Below are positions 8,276 to 16,491 of a stretch of 64,000 nucleotides of DNA, one piece after another. The DNA comes from DATIKM01 sp035477595 (lineage in GTDB: Bacteria > Armatimonadota > Chthonomonadetes > Chthonomonadales > CAJBBX01). A model generated the notes under the pieces. It was not told the origin of the DNA, ran no database searches, and saw nothing but the letters and a program-made list of their open reading frames with translations. The stretch is from positions 1 through 64,000 of the forward strand of contig DATIKM010000033.1 in assembly GCA_035477595.1 (NCBI GenBank), written 5' to 3'. Position 1 is the stretch's first letter. Every line of letters starts with the position of its first letter. Both the position numbers and the translations under genes were made by a program.

Positions 8276-8654
8276 GACCGGCCCCTCCCGGTGGGTGCAG
8301 GCCATCCGGCTGCTGCGCCAGGCCGCCGATCTGCCTGCCGAGATCGGTCGCCTGCTCGCGGAGCCACTTCGCGGCAGGGCCGGCACGCTCACTGACCTTA
8401 TCGATGTGCTGCCGGGCCTCCGCGAGCGCGCGTCTCGCCGCAGCAGGATCGGCATCTGCGAGCGCCTGGTGAGCCCGACCCAACGCTCGCGTCGCTGCCG
8501 ACATTGGGTCCCCGACGCGTGCGTCCGCCGCGCTTACTGGCGCTATGGCGCGCTCCAGGCGGGCAAGGTCGTGGCGCACCTGCTGCAACTGCAGCCAGTT
8601 CGCCCCAGCCAGCGCCACGAAGATAAGCAGGAGCACAACAACCGGTGCCTTCAT
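8262..8654 (-). CDS. Small membrane-anchored coiled-coil protein, unknown function
   Basis: This 130-residue protein has one N-terminal transmembrane segment (about residues 4-20) followed by an Ala/Arg/Glu-rich, probably helical region with heptad-like spacing and a Gly/Pro-rich end. I do not recognise the family. It sits between the acyltransferase gene (overlap of 4 nt) and the M48 protease gene (overlap of 14 nt), so the three form one operon. Good third-position GC and tight overlaps support it as real. It could be an envelope partner of the protease, which is inference from position only. Confidence 0.7.
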   Translation of the reverse strand: MKAPVVVLLLIFVALAGANWLQLQQVRHDLARLERAIAPVSAADARVGDPMSAATRALGRAHQALADADPAAARRALAEARQHIDKVSERAGPAAKWLREQATDLGRQIGGLAQQPDGLHPPGGAGHGER

Positions 8655-9775
8655 GCCGCGTGCGCCTTCCGGCGGCGCTCCGCAAACGCTTTCGCGCGCG
8701 CCTCCACGAGCCGCTCGAAGTGGTTGAGATTGAGCATGGCGCGGGCCCTCAGACTCCCAGGGTGTGCCAGAAGGAGGCGGTGGTTGAACCGTTCTTCAGG
8801 CGCCCACCGATACTTATACGCTTCAGCGCCCCGGAGGAAGTCGAACGTGGCGCACCCCTCGTCGATGGCGCTCTGGATCGCCCTCGAAGTGAGGAGCGTT
8901 CCGATGCTGTAGCGAGCGAGGTCCGGGTCGAAACCGCCCAGGTAGTAGTAATAGCGGTCACGGTGGCGGAAGCAATGGAGCGCTGCGCGCACCACACCGT
9001 CGATGCGCAGAAGGTGAAGGCGCAGCCAGCCGCGCGCCTGGAAGCGCTCCGCCACCAATCGGTGGAACCTGCGGACGCGGACACCGCCCAGAACGCCGGG
9101 AAGTAGGCGCGACCGCCACCGCCGTTGATGCAGATCGAAGAGCGAAGACATCGCTTCGGCCAGGTCCCGAGGCGTTGCATGTGCCATCTCGACGCTGGGG
9201 AAGTCCCTCTCGACACGGCGCTGCGCGTAGGCGACGTTGGAGCGCATCTTCTTGCCCAGGCGTGCCGCGTAGTCGTCCCACGTTGCGGGCAGCGGTACCT
9301 GGGGGCAGGGCTCCTGCGTAATCAGGGAGACCCGGCGTCCACTGCCGCAATTGGAGCCGCACCGGTCCGCACCCGCGTTCATCAGGGCGGAGGCGCGCAG
9401 CTGCTGCAGATCCGCGAGGTCGAATCCGCGCGCCCCCTGAAGGTAGTCGATCAGGCCCTCCGCGACCGCGCTGGCGTGTGCGTCGTCCGCGATAATGTCG
9501 AGGTAGTCTGACGAGCCCGTCCCGAGGAATGCGGCGCGGCGCAGCGGCGTCCCTAGATGGAATCCCACGAAGAGCGGCGCAAGGCCGACCAGGCACCCCT
9601 CGTCGCGGAACTGCCCGAGCAACAGGCGCTTCCCGCGTCCGTGGACGGACCACCAGGCCTCGTTCCATTCCCATGTCTGGTAGATGGTCGACCCGCTGGA
9701 TCGGCTCAGCAAGTCGTCCCAGTCGTCGCGCAGACGGAGGAGGGCCTCTGGGTCGCGCGTCAGGGTGAACTGCAC
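8651..9775 (-). CDS. GNAT-fold acyltransferase of the BcsL/CelD (FemAB-like) type
   Basis: A 374-residue protein resembling the CelD/BcsL acetyltransferase group. The N-terminal half has WEWNEAWW and a GTGSSDYLD segment; the C-terminal GNAT domain has AALHCFRHRDRYYYYLGGFDP and a DFLRGAEAYKYRWAPE motif typical of the family. Such proteins are linked to exopolysaccharide or envelope modification. I chose the GTG at 9775: GGGAGG lies 6 nt upstream, and the ATG at 9799 lies inside the -10 box, so it cannot be in the transcript. First gene of a three-gene operon with the small membrane protein and the M48 protease. Confidence 0.8.
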   Translation of the reverse strand: MQFTLTRDPEALLRLRDDWDDLLSRSSGSTIYQTWEWNEAWWSVHGRGKRLLLGQFRDEGCLVGLAPLFVGFHLGTPLRRAAFLGTGSSDYLDIIADDAHASAVAEGLIDYLQGARGFDLADLQQLRASALMNAGADRCGSNCGSGRRVSLITQEPCPQVPLPATWDDYAARLGKKMRSNVAYAQRRVERDFPSVEMAHATPRDLAEAMSSLFDLHQRRWRSRLLPGVLGGVRVRRFHRLVAERFQARGWLRLHLLRIDGVVRAALHCFRHRDRYYYYLGGFDPDLARYSIGTLLTSRAIQSAIDEGCATFDFLRGAEAYKYRWAPEERFNHRLLLAHPGSLRARAMLNLNHFERLVEARAKAFAERRRKAHAA

Positions 9776-9797
9776 ACTGATCCTCCCTGCCTGGGCC

Positions 9798-9826
9798 ATT
9801 ATAGCAGGCCTGCCGAGGGGTGTCCA
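9798..9826 (-). promoter_or_regulatory. Promoter of the acyltransferase-protease operon
   Basis: On the minus strand: TGGACA (9821-9826), 17-nt spacer, TATAAT (9798-9803). It places the transcription start near 9791 and so excludes the ATG at 9799 as a start codon. Confidence 0.8.
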
Positions 9827-9873
9827 CGGATCGGCGCCGCCGGGCAGGCTCGCGCCAGCATCATCGGCCGGCG

Positions 9874-9903
9874 TTGACGCTTCGGCCTACGCTCCGGTAG
9901 ACT
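9874..9903 (+). promoter_or_regulatory. Candidate galT promoter
   Basis: TTGACG (9874-9879), 18-nt spacer, TAGACT (9898-9903), divergent from the acyltransferase promoter. It would give galT a leader of more than 200 nt (to 10126). The 351-nt interval 9776-10126 holds only these promoters and the hairpin at 9907. Confidence 0.5.
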
Positions 9904-9906
9904 TGC

Positions 9907-9940
9907 GGGGTAAGCTGGCCTCGTGCCCGAGGCCTACCCC
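9907..9940 (+). other. Hairpin at the 5' end of the galT leader
   Basis: GGGGTA (9907-9912) and GGCCTCG (9917-9923) pair with CGAGGCC (9928-9934) and TACCCC (9935-9940), with a TGCC loop and one 4-nt bulge. It would sit at the extreme 5' end of the galT mRNA, where such structures often protect from decay. Confidence 0.5.
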
Positions 9941-10126
9941 GGCGATGACCGCGTGGACACCCTCGTACTACTGCCTGCTGACACCTTTGCGGGATGTGGC
10001 AAGATAGGGTTGCGCGGATTGTGTGCACGTGCTCTCAGGCGCTGGCCACGGTCCGCCCGTCTGCCCGCTATCGTGCGCAGCGAGCGCCGCGGCGCCGATC
10101 ACATAAGGACCAGGAGAACCACAACA

Positions 10127-11185
10127 ATGCCGCAGCTGCGTAAGGACCCCGTGACCCGGGAGTGGGTGGTCATCGCCACGGAGCGTAGCCGCCGCCCGTC
10201 GGACTTCAAGGGTGGCGAGGATCTGCAGTCGAGGCCGGCCTTCATCCAGAACTGCCCGTTCTGCCCCGGCAACGAGGCCATGACGCCTCCGGAGCTGCTG
10301 TCGTACCGCCCTGCCGACACGCTCCCCAATGGCGCCGGCTGGTGGATCCGCGTGGTGCCCAACAAGTTTCCAGCGCTCGCGATCGAGGGCGAGCTGGACC
10401 GCATGGGGTACGGGATGTACGACATGATGAACGGCATCGGCGCTCACGAGGTCATTATCGAAACGCCGGAGCACAACCAGTCGCCCGCGACCATGTCTCA
10501 CGTCCAGTTGCAGGAAGTGCTGTGGGCCTACCGCGATCGGTTCCTTGATCTGCAGCAGGACCGGCGGTTCAAGTACATCCTGGTGTTCCGAAACCACGGC
10601 AAGGTTGCCGGCGCCTCTCTGGAGCATCCTCACTCACAGCTCATCGCGTTGCCCATGGTGCCCCAGGACGTGATGTTGAAGATCGAGGGCGCGCAGCGCT
10701 ACCACGACTACCACGAGCGGTGCATCTACACGGACATGATCAAGCAGGAGATGAGCTACGGCGAGCGAGTCGTGTGCATGACCGACGAGTTCATCGCCTT
10801 CTGCCCGTTCGCCGCAAAGTCGCCCTTTGAGACGTGGGTGATGCCCCGCCACCACTCGCCGTCGTTCGCCTATGAGGACCGGTCGCGCATCAACGCGTTC
10901 GCGGTGGTCCTGCAGGACGTGCTCGAACGGTTCCGGGTGTGCCTGAGCGACACGCCGTACAACTACATGCTGCACACCGCACCGATCAACCAGGACCGCG
11001 ATCGAGACTTCCACTGGCATCTGCGCATCGTCCCGCGGCTAACGATCGCGGCAGGTTTCGAGATGGGCACCGGCATCTACATCAACGTGACGTCGCCCGA
11101 GGACGCCGCGCGGCACCTGCGCAGCGTCCACGTCGCACCCATCGAGACCGACGGCGTGCATGCCATGGCGGACGCCGCCCGGTAG
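10127..11185 (+). CDS. galT: Galactose-1-phosphate uridylyltransferase
   Basis: This Leloir-pathway enzyme exchanges UMP between UDP-glucose and galactose-1-phosphate in the cytoplasm. The 352-residue protein has the zinc pair in CPFC (Cys43, Cys46), and EHPHSQ at 166-171, where His169 matches the nucleophilic His of the HPH motif (Gln171 follows). A second HIT-like half contains DFHWHLRIVPR. The start at 10127 follows AGGAGA with about 8 nt spacing. No galE or galK is adjacent, so it may serve nucleotide-sugar supply generally; other nucleotide transferases of the family (ADP-glucose type) cannot be excluded. Confidence 0.9.
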   Translation: MPQLRKDPVTREWVVIATERSRRPSDFKGGEDLQSRPAFIQNCPFCPGNEAMTPPELLSYRPADTLPNGAGWWIRVVPNKFPALAIEGELDRMGYGMYDMMNGIGAHEVIIETPEHNQSPATMSHVQLQEVLWAYRDRFLDLQQDRRFKYILVFRNHGKVAGASLEHPHSQLIALPMVPQDVMLKIEGAQRYHDYHERCIYTDMIKQEMSYGERVVCMTDEFIAFCPFAAKSPFETWVMPRHHSPSFAYEDRSRINAFAVVLQDVLERFRVCLSDTPYNYMLHTAPINQDRDRDFHWHLRIVPRLTIAAGFEMGTGIYINVTSPEDAARHLRSVHVAPIETDGVHAMADAAR

Positions 11186-11208
11186 CAGGCAGCCGCATCG
11201 TTGTGACC

Positions 11209-11244
11209 ACGGCCGGCCGCGGGGACACCCCCGCGGCCGGCCGT
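11209..11244 (+). terminator. galT terminator hairpin
   Basis: A perfect 16-bp GC stem (11209-11224 with 11229-11244) and ACAC loop, 24 nt after the galT stop codon. No T-run follows. Confidence 0.7.
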
Positions 11245-11321
11245 CTGCATGCGTGGTCATGGGAGGCGCTGCGTGCCCGGGACGCTTGGGAAAACTCACC
11301 GCGCATTCCGCCGGGCGCGGG

Positions 11322-11350
11322 TTGACACGCCACATCTTGTGCGCTATCAT
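11322..11350 (+). promoter_or_regulatory. nrdR-nrdJ promoter
   Basis: TTGACA (11322-11327), 17-nt spacer, TATCAT (11345-11350), about 45 nt before the nrdR ATG. No clear pair of NrdR boxes is visible. Confidence 0.8.
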
Positions 11351-11396
11351 GCCTTGCGCTACTACATCTGGTGGTCAGTCGGAGCGCGAAGCTGCC

Positions 11397-11864
11397 ATGC
11401 GCTGTCCGTTCTGCCGGGCGAGAGAAGACCGCGTGCTCGATTCACGGGAGGCGCCGGACGGCACGACCATCCGGCGCCGCAGGGAGTGCAAGTCGTGCGG
11501 GCGGCGGTACACGACGTTCGAGCAGATTGAGGAAATGGTCGTGTACGTTGCCAAGCGCAACGGTCGACGGGAGCCCTTCAGCCGGCAGAAGATCCTGGCT
11601 GGGCTGCGCCTCGCCTGCAAGGGTCGCCCCGTCAGCCCCACCGTCCTCGATGATATGGCGGACGAGATCGAGCGTCTGCTGTACAACCGGCTCGAAAAGG
11701 AAGTGCCGAGCGTCGAGATTGGCGAGATGGTGATGGAGCGTCTCCGAACGATCGATCAGGTGGCCTACGTGCGGTTCGCCTCTGTGTACCGCCAGTTCGA
11801 GGATGCGACGCAGTTCAAGGAGATCGTGAACCGGCTGGGCCGAGGGCGGCGTCGACAGGTCTAG
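11397..11864 (+). CDS. nrdR: Transcriptional repressor NrdR
   Basis: NrdR represses ribonucleotide reductase genes in response to the ATP/dATP balance. The 155-residue protein has the N-terminal zinc ribbon with Cys3, Cys6, Cys31 and Cys34 (MRCPFC, RECKSCGRRYTTFE), then the ATP-cone domain to about residue 136 with KRNGRREPFSRQKI. Length is as usual for the family. The start at 11397 gives the invariant MRCPFC beginning. It lies directly upstream of the class II reductase gene (63-nt gap), its expected target, and the pair probably shares the promoter at 11322. Confidence 0.96.
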   Translation: MRCPFCRAREDRVLDSREAPDGTTIRRRRECKSCGRRYTTFEQIEEMVVYVAKRNGRREPFSRQKILAGLRLACKGRPVSPTVLDDMADEIERLLYNRLEKEVPSVEIGEMVMERLRTIDQVAYVRFASVYRQFEDATQFKEIVNRLGRGRRRQV

Positions 11865-11927
11865 CCGCTCCTGCCACGCGCCTGCAGCCGTGCTTCCATA
11901 CTCGAGAGTTCAAGGAGCCCTCACGCG

Positions 11928-14765
11928 ATGGACATACCGGTGGTTGCCGACAAGTGCGATGAGCCCGTCGAGGCGCACAACGCGGACGGGCCGGCGCTTT
12001 CGGACCGCGCCGCGGTCCACGGCTCGACGCGTCGGGAGGCGAGCGTGCCCACGGGCCTGCGCGTGCCCCGCCGGTTCACGGAGCCCGGCGAGGACGTGTG
12101 GGCCAGCGTCGAGTGGGCGAGGCGCAGCGCCGTCATCACGGGAGAGCGTGGCGAGGTCGTGTTCGAGCAGCACGACATCGAGGCGCCGGCCGACTGGAGC
12201 CAGCTCGCCGTGAATGTGGTGGCGTCGAAGTACTTCCGCGGCCATGTCGGCACGGCGCAGCGCGAGCGCAGCGTGCGCCACCTGATCGAGCGCGTCGCCC
12301 ACACGATCGCGGAATGGGGCAGGCGGGACGGCTACTTCGCCTCGGAGGGGGACTTCGCGGCCTTCCGCGATGAGCTGAGCCACCTGCTCCTCCACCAGAA
12401 GGCCGCCTTCAACTCGCCCGTGTGGTTCAACGTCGGCCTCGCCGACCAGCCGAAGCCTCAGTGCTCGGCGTGCTTCATCAACTCGGTCACCGACACGATG
12501 GACAGCATCCTCACTCTCGCGCGCACCGAAGGAATGTTGTTCAAGTTCGGGTCGGGAACGGGGACCAACTTCTCCACACTGCGCTCCTCCAAGGAGCGGC
12601 TGCACGGTGGCGGCACCGCCTCGGGCCCGGTCTCCTTCATGCGCGGTTACGACGCCTTCGCTGGGGTCATCAAATCAGGGGGCAAGACCCGCAGGGCCGC
12701 GAAGATGGTGATCCTCAATGTGGATCACCCGGACGTCGTCGACTTCATCACCTGCAAGGCGAACGAAGAGCGGAAAGCGTGGGCGCTGATCGACGCCGGA
12801 TACAACGGCAACTTCAACGCATCAGGCGGGGCGTACGACAGCGTGAGCTACCAGAATGCCAACCATTCCGTTCGCGTCTCGGACGAGTTCATGGAGGCGT
12901 ACCTGTCCGACGGGCCGTGGCACACCCGCGAGGTGCTGACCGGTGAGGTTGCGGCAACGCACCAGGCGCAGGACCTGATGCGGCTCATCGCCGAGAGCGC
13001 ATGGGTCTGCGGCGACCCCGGCGTTCAGTACGACACCACCATCAATCGTTGGCACACCTGCAAGTCGACTGACCGGATTCACGCCAGCAATCCGTGCTCG
13101 GAGTACATGTTCCTCAACGACTCCGCGTGCAATCTTGCCTCCCTGAACCTGATGGAGTTCCGGCTCGAGGACCGCGAGTTCGACGTCTCGGCGTTCGAAC
13201 ATGCGTGCCGGATTCTGATCACGGCTCAGGAGATCATCGTCGACAACGCCAGCTACCCGACCGACGTGATCGAACAGAACAGCCGCGACTATCGCCCGCT
13301 CGGGCTTGGCTATGCAAACCTCGGGGCGCTCCTCATGTCACGCGGGGTCGCCTACGACAGCGATGCCGGCCGCGCCATCTCCGCCGCCGTCACAGCCCTG
13401 ATGACGGGCGCGGCATACCACCAGTCGTGCGTGGTGGCGCGCGATTGCGGCGGTCCCTTCGCGGGGTATGCGCGGAACCGGCAGTCGTTCCTCGGTGTAA
13501 TGCGCCTGCACCGGAGCGCCGTGGAATCGCTGGACGCCAGGCTGGCGCCTGCCGGCGTTGCTGAGGCTGCGCGCGCTCTCTGGGACCGCGTGCTGTCAGA
13601 CGGCGAGGTCCATGGCTTCCGGAACGCGCAGTCGACCGTGCTGGCTCCGACGGGGACGATCGGCTTCATGATGGACTGCGACACGACCGGCATCGAGCCC
13701 GACATTGCGATCGTGAAGTACAAGAGCCTCGTCGGCGGCGGGATGATGAAGATCGTGAACCAGACCGTCCCGGAGGCGCTCAACCGGCTCGGATATCCTG
13801 AGGACCAGGCGGCTGCCATTCTGGCGCACATCGATGCCCGCGACACGATCGAGGGCGCGCCCGGGCTTCGCGAGGAGCACCTGCCCGTCTTCGATTGCGC
13901 TTTCAGGCCGGTCAACGGTGCGCGCTCGATCAACCACATGGGTCACGTGAAGATGATGGCGGCCGTGCAGCCCTTCATCTCCGGGGCCATCTCGAAAACG
14001 GTCAACATGCCACACGAGGCAACCGCCGAGGACATCGCCCACGTCTATGTCGAGGGTTGGCGGCAGGGCCTCAAGGCTATCGCTATCTACCGCGATGGAT
14101 CGAAGCGAACGCAGCCTCTTCGCACCCGGAGGGCCGAGGAGCAGCAGTCGGACGTCGGGGCGGCGCTCGGAACTCCTGCGTCGCTTGAGCCGCTGCCCGT
14201 GCGTCGTAAGTTGCCCGATGAGCGCAGGTCGATCACGCACAAGTACAGCGTGGCGGGACATGAGGGCTACATCACCGTAGGCATGTACGACGACGGCAGC
14301 CCGGGTGAGATCTTCCTCACGATGAGCAAGGAGGGGTCCACCATCTCCGGGCTGATGGACACCATCGCCACGATGACATCGTTGGCTCTTCAGTATGGGG
14401 TTCCCCTCGAGACGCTGGTGAATAAGTTCGCCCATACGCGGTTCGAGCCCTCGGGCATCACGCCGAACCCCCAGATCCGCTTCGCCAAGTCGATTCCGGA
14501 CTACATCTTCCGATGGTTGGGGCTGAAGTTCCTGCCGCACGATGCGCAGCCGGCCGAGGAGGCGACGCTGAACGGGGGGGGCGCCGCCGGGCTGCCTGAG
14601 CGCCGACCGGATCCCAGCCCCGTCTCGGCGTTCGACCGTCGCGAGCACGAGATATACCAGCTACAGGCCGACGCGCCAGCCTGCGCGGACTGCGGGGCGC
14701 TCATGGTCCGGAACGGCGCCTGCTACAAGTGCACCAATTGCGGGTCTACCCTGGGCTGCTCTTAG
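11928..14765 (+). CDS. nrdJ: Class II (adenosylcobalamin-dependent) ribonucleoside-diphosphate reductase
   Basis: NrdJ makes deoxyribonucleotides with a thiyl radical generated from vitamin B12 and needs no oxygen. The 945-residue protein shows Cys179 in PQCSACF and Cys401 in SACNLAS (the redox-active pair), and the NPCSE finger loop with Cys390 as radical site and Glu392. The glycine-rich SGTGTNFSTLRS loop and APTGTIGFMMDCDTTGIEPD are typical of class II enzymes. The C-terminus ends in a zinc-ribbon-like CADCG and CYKCTNCGSTLGC, which carries the re-reducing cysteines. AAGGAG lies 11 nt upstream of the ATG. It follows nrdR and implies a cobalamin requirement. Confidence 0.96.
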   Translation: MDIPVVADKCDEPVEAHNADGPALSDRAAVHGSTRREASVPTGLRVPRRFTEPGEDVWASVEWARRSAVITGERGEVVFEQHDIEAPADWSQLAVNVVASKYFRGHVGTAQRERSVRHLIERVAHTIAEWGRRDGYFASEGDFAAFRDELSHLLLHQKAAFNSPVWFNVGLADQPKPQCSACFINSVTDTMDSILTLARTEGMLFKFGSGTGTNFSTLRSSKERLHGGGTASGPVSFMRGYDAFAGVIKSGGKTRRAAKMVILNVDHPDVVDFITCKANEERKAWALIDAGYNGNFNASGGAYDSVSYQNANHSVRVSDEFMEAYLSDGPWHTREVLTGEVAATHQAQDLMRLIAESAWVCGDPGVQYDTTINRWHTCKSTDRIHASNPCSEYMFLNDSACNLASLNLMEFRLEDREFDVSAFEHACRILITAQEIIVDNASYPTDVIEQNSRDYRPLGLGYANLGALLMSRGVAYDSDAGRAISAAVTALMTGAAYHQSCVVARDCGGPFAGYARNRQSFLGVMRLHRSAVESLDARLAPAGVAEAARALWDRVLSDGEVHGFRNAQSTVLAPTGTIGFMMDCDTTGIEPDIAIVKYKSLVGGGMMKIVNQTVPEALNRLGYPEDQAAAILAHIDARDTIEGAPGLREEHLPVFDCAFRPVNGARSINHMGHVKMMAAVQPFISGAISKTVNMPHEATAEDIAHVYVEGWRQGLKAIAIYRDGSKRTQPLRTRRAEEQQSDVGAALGTPASLEPLPVRRKLPDERRSITHKYSVAGHEGYITVGMYDDGSPGEIFLTMSKEGSTISGLMDTIATMTSLALQYGVPLETLVNKFAHTRFEPSGITPNPQIRFAKSIPDYIFRWLGLKFLPHDAQPAEEATLNGGGAAGLPERRPDPSPVSAFDRREHEIYQLQADAPACADCGALMVRNGACYKCTNCGSTLGCS

Positions 14766-14858
14766 GACACTGCGGTAGGTACCTGCCCGGCGTCTGGTGG
14801 CGCGGCGGCAGACGAAGGCGCCTGCAGCGCTACGAGAGGCTGTCCGCGGGAAGCATCC

Positions 14859-15284
14859 ATGCTCAAGATCACCGAGGTTCGTCCGTCTCGCAGCGTCACT
14901 GGCGAGTACGTCGTGCTGCAGAACCAGGGACTGATGACGGTGGCCCTGCGAGGCTGGGTTCTGTGCTCAGAGGCCTACCTGCAGGGTCTCTGGGATCAGC
15001 GCGCCTGTCCGGCGTACGTCTTTCGCACGGAGACGGCCGTCAAGCCCTATCAGCGCGTCGTCGTGTTCACAGGGGAGGGTGACGACGGCTGGTACTCGAC
15101 CGTCGATGGCAAGCTGGCCTACGTGGCCTACTGGGGTCGGCACGAACCGGTGTGGTCGCGCGTCGAGCAAGTGTTCGTGCTCCACTGCGCCTCGTCCAGG
15201 CGCATCGCGGCGCTCGGGCCTCCGGCCGTCGCTGGCCACCGTCCTTGGAACGCATCTCCTAGAGCCAGTCGTAGTGATCAATGA
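14859..15284 (+). CDS. Lamin-tail-domain-like small protein, unknown function
   Basis: A 141-residue protein whose first 105 residues resemble the beta-sandwich LTD (lamin tail) fold: ITEVRPS, then EYVVLQNQG, LRGWVL, and a late YQRVVVFTGEG strand. There is no signal peptide, and the function is unknown. The last 35 residues are Ala/Arg-rich with poorer codon bias, and the +1 frame over 15235-15330 reads plausibly (LLEPVVVINDNGLVVRRG), so the end may be altered by a frameshift. The start at 14859 is preceded only by a weak GGGAAG. It lies 94 nt after nrdJ. Confidence 0.55.
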   Translation: MLKITEVRPSRSVTGEYVVLQNQGLMTVALRGWVLCSEAYLQGLWDQRACPAYVFRTETAVKPYQRVVVFTGEGDDGWYSTVDGKLAYVAYWGRHEPVWSRVEQVFVLHCASSRRIAALGPPAVAGHRPWNASPRASRSDQ

Positions 15285-15379
15285 CAACGGACTGGTGGTG
15301 CGCCGCGGTCGTTCGTCGATTCCCATGGGAGCAGCGAGTTCCTGGCGCGCCACGTGGCACCGCAAGGAGATGCTGCGCA

Positions 15380-15583
15380 ATGTGGGCACGCCCGCTGAAC
15401 GATCAGTACACGGACGAGCTCTTCCTGGCGGGGGAGCTGGTGCAGCCGGGAGTATACCGCCAGCTGCAGAGCGACCGACGCGTCGTGCTGGAGACCGCCG
15501 AACGGCTGCCAGCCAGCCTTGATGGACGGGTAGCCACGTATGTGCGCGTTCCTGGGATATGGAGCGAGGAGCGCACCGTCTAG
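15380..15583 (+). CDS. Small YjzC-like conserved protein
   Basis: The 67-residue product contains the pattern AGELVQPGVYRQL, then VVLETAERLPASLDGRVATYVRV, which resembles the short bacterial proteins in which a G-x-Y strand, a basic/acidic turn and a closing aromatic strand make a small beta fold. Their function is unknown. The ATG at 15380 was chosen because AAGGAG lies 10 nt upstream and longer versions of the frame look non-coding. It is followed by a strong terminator at 15617. Confidence 0.55.
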   Translation: MWARPLNDQYTDELFLAGELVQPGVYRQLQSDRRVVLETAERLPASLDGRVATYVRVPGIWSEERTV

Positions 15584-15616
15584 ACGCCAACCTGGCCCGC
15601 TATACGCTTTCCTCAG

Positions 15617-15643
15617 GCCGGCGCCATTTGCGGCGCCGGCTTT
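15617..15643 (+). terminator. Intrinsic terminator between convergent genes
   Basis: A 9-bp stem (GCCGGCGCC at 15617-15625, GGCGCCGGC at 15632-15640) with a 6-nt loop followed by TTT. It separates the small gene from the opposing HAD phosphatase gene. Confidence 0.75.
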
Positions 15644-15656
15644 CGTCGTGCGGGGC

Positions 15657-16487
15657 CTACGGGAGCTCGGTCAGGCCGTCTATGATCAGGTCCGGTTGGT
15701 CGTGCGGGGGCAGTCTGGCCGCGTCAGCCCTGGTGGAGACGCCGGTGGTGACCAATACGCTCAGGCACCCAGTGCGCTTGCCGATAGCGATGTCCGTGTC
15801 GAGGCGGTCTCCTACGACGACGCATCGCTCCGGCGGCATGGCGGCTGCCTCCAGCAGCATGCGGAGGCTGGCCGGTTCTGGCTTGCCGACCGTCTGCGGG
15901 GTTGTGCCGGTGCACGTCTCCACGGCGGCGACGAGCGAGCCGCCGCCCGGCAGGGTGCGGCCTCCCGCGTCCGGATAGGTGGCGTCGCGGTTCGTGGCGA
16001 TGAACCGCGCGCCCCCCATGATCTGGGCGTGCGCCAGCGCAAGCTTCTGGTACGTGAACGCGCGGTCCCATCCCACGATCACGTAGTCGGCCGCGATGCC
16101 CTGATCGTCTATGACGTCGATCCCCACCGCCGTCAGCTCGCGCCTCAGTCCCTCCTCGCCGATCACGTAAGCGCGACGTCCGGCGCAGCCCTCGGCGTGG
16201 AGCAGCCGGGCGGTAGCATAGGCGGAGGTCATCACGTCCTCGATGGAGGCCCGCATGCCGAACCGGGCGAGCTTCCGTACGTAGTCCTCACGGGACTGCG
16301 ATGAGTTGTTCGTGAGGTAGCGCACCACGTCGCCGCGGCCGCGCAGTCGCGCGATGGCCTCGGCTGCGCCCGGCAACGGATCGTCCATGCACCACAGGAC
16401 GCCGTCCATATCGAACACGTAGATCGCGGGGTGCTCGACAGGGCGATGCTCTGCGGGAGCGCTCTGCGGGTGTTGGGCGCCGGTCAT
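15657..16487 (-). CDS. HAD-IIA family phosphatase (NagD / phosphoglycolate-phosphatase-like)
   Basis: This 276-residue hydrolase has the HAD motif I in YVFDMDGVLW (nucleophile Asp and acid/base Asp), LTNNSS as motif II (the TNN of the IIA group), a C2-type cap in the middle, and VVGDRLDTDIAIG with its acidic motif IV. IIA enzymes dephosphorylate nucleotides, sugar phosphates or 4-nitrophenyl phosphate; the substrate cannot be assigned. The Met at 16487 is used because it lies 4 nt after the polyprenyl synthase stop codon, consistent with an operon. The operon runs menG, synthase, HAD. Confidence 0.88.
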   Translation of the reverse strand: MTGAQHPQSAPAEHRPVEHPAIYVFDMDGVLWCMDDPLPGAAEAIARLRGRGDVVRYLTNNSSQSREDYVRKLARFGMRASIEDVMTSAYATARLLHAEGCAGRRAYVIGEEGLRRELTAVGIDVIDDQGIAADYVIVGWDRAFTYQKLALAHAQIMGGARFIATNRDATYPDAGGRTLPGGGSLVAAVETCTGTTPQTVGKPEPASLRMLLEAAAMPPERCVVVGDRLDTDIAIGKRTGCLSVLVTTGVSTRADAARLPPHDQPDLIIDGLTELP

Positions 16488-16491
16488 CGGC

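Noticed and set aside
9799..9799. ATG at 9799 as the start of the acyltransferase gene
   Set aside because: It lies inside the -10 box TATAAT (9798-9803), so it is not transcribed; the GTG at 9775 has a proper ribosome-binding site.
11322..11396. NrdR boxes ahead of nrdR
   Set aside because: Weak partial palindromes are present, but no pair with proper spacing matching the NrdR box consensus.
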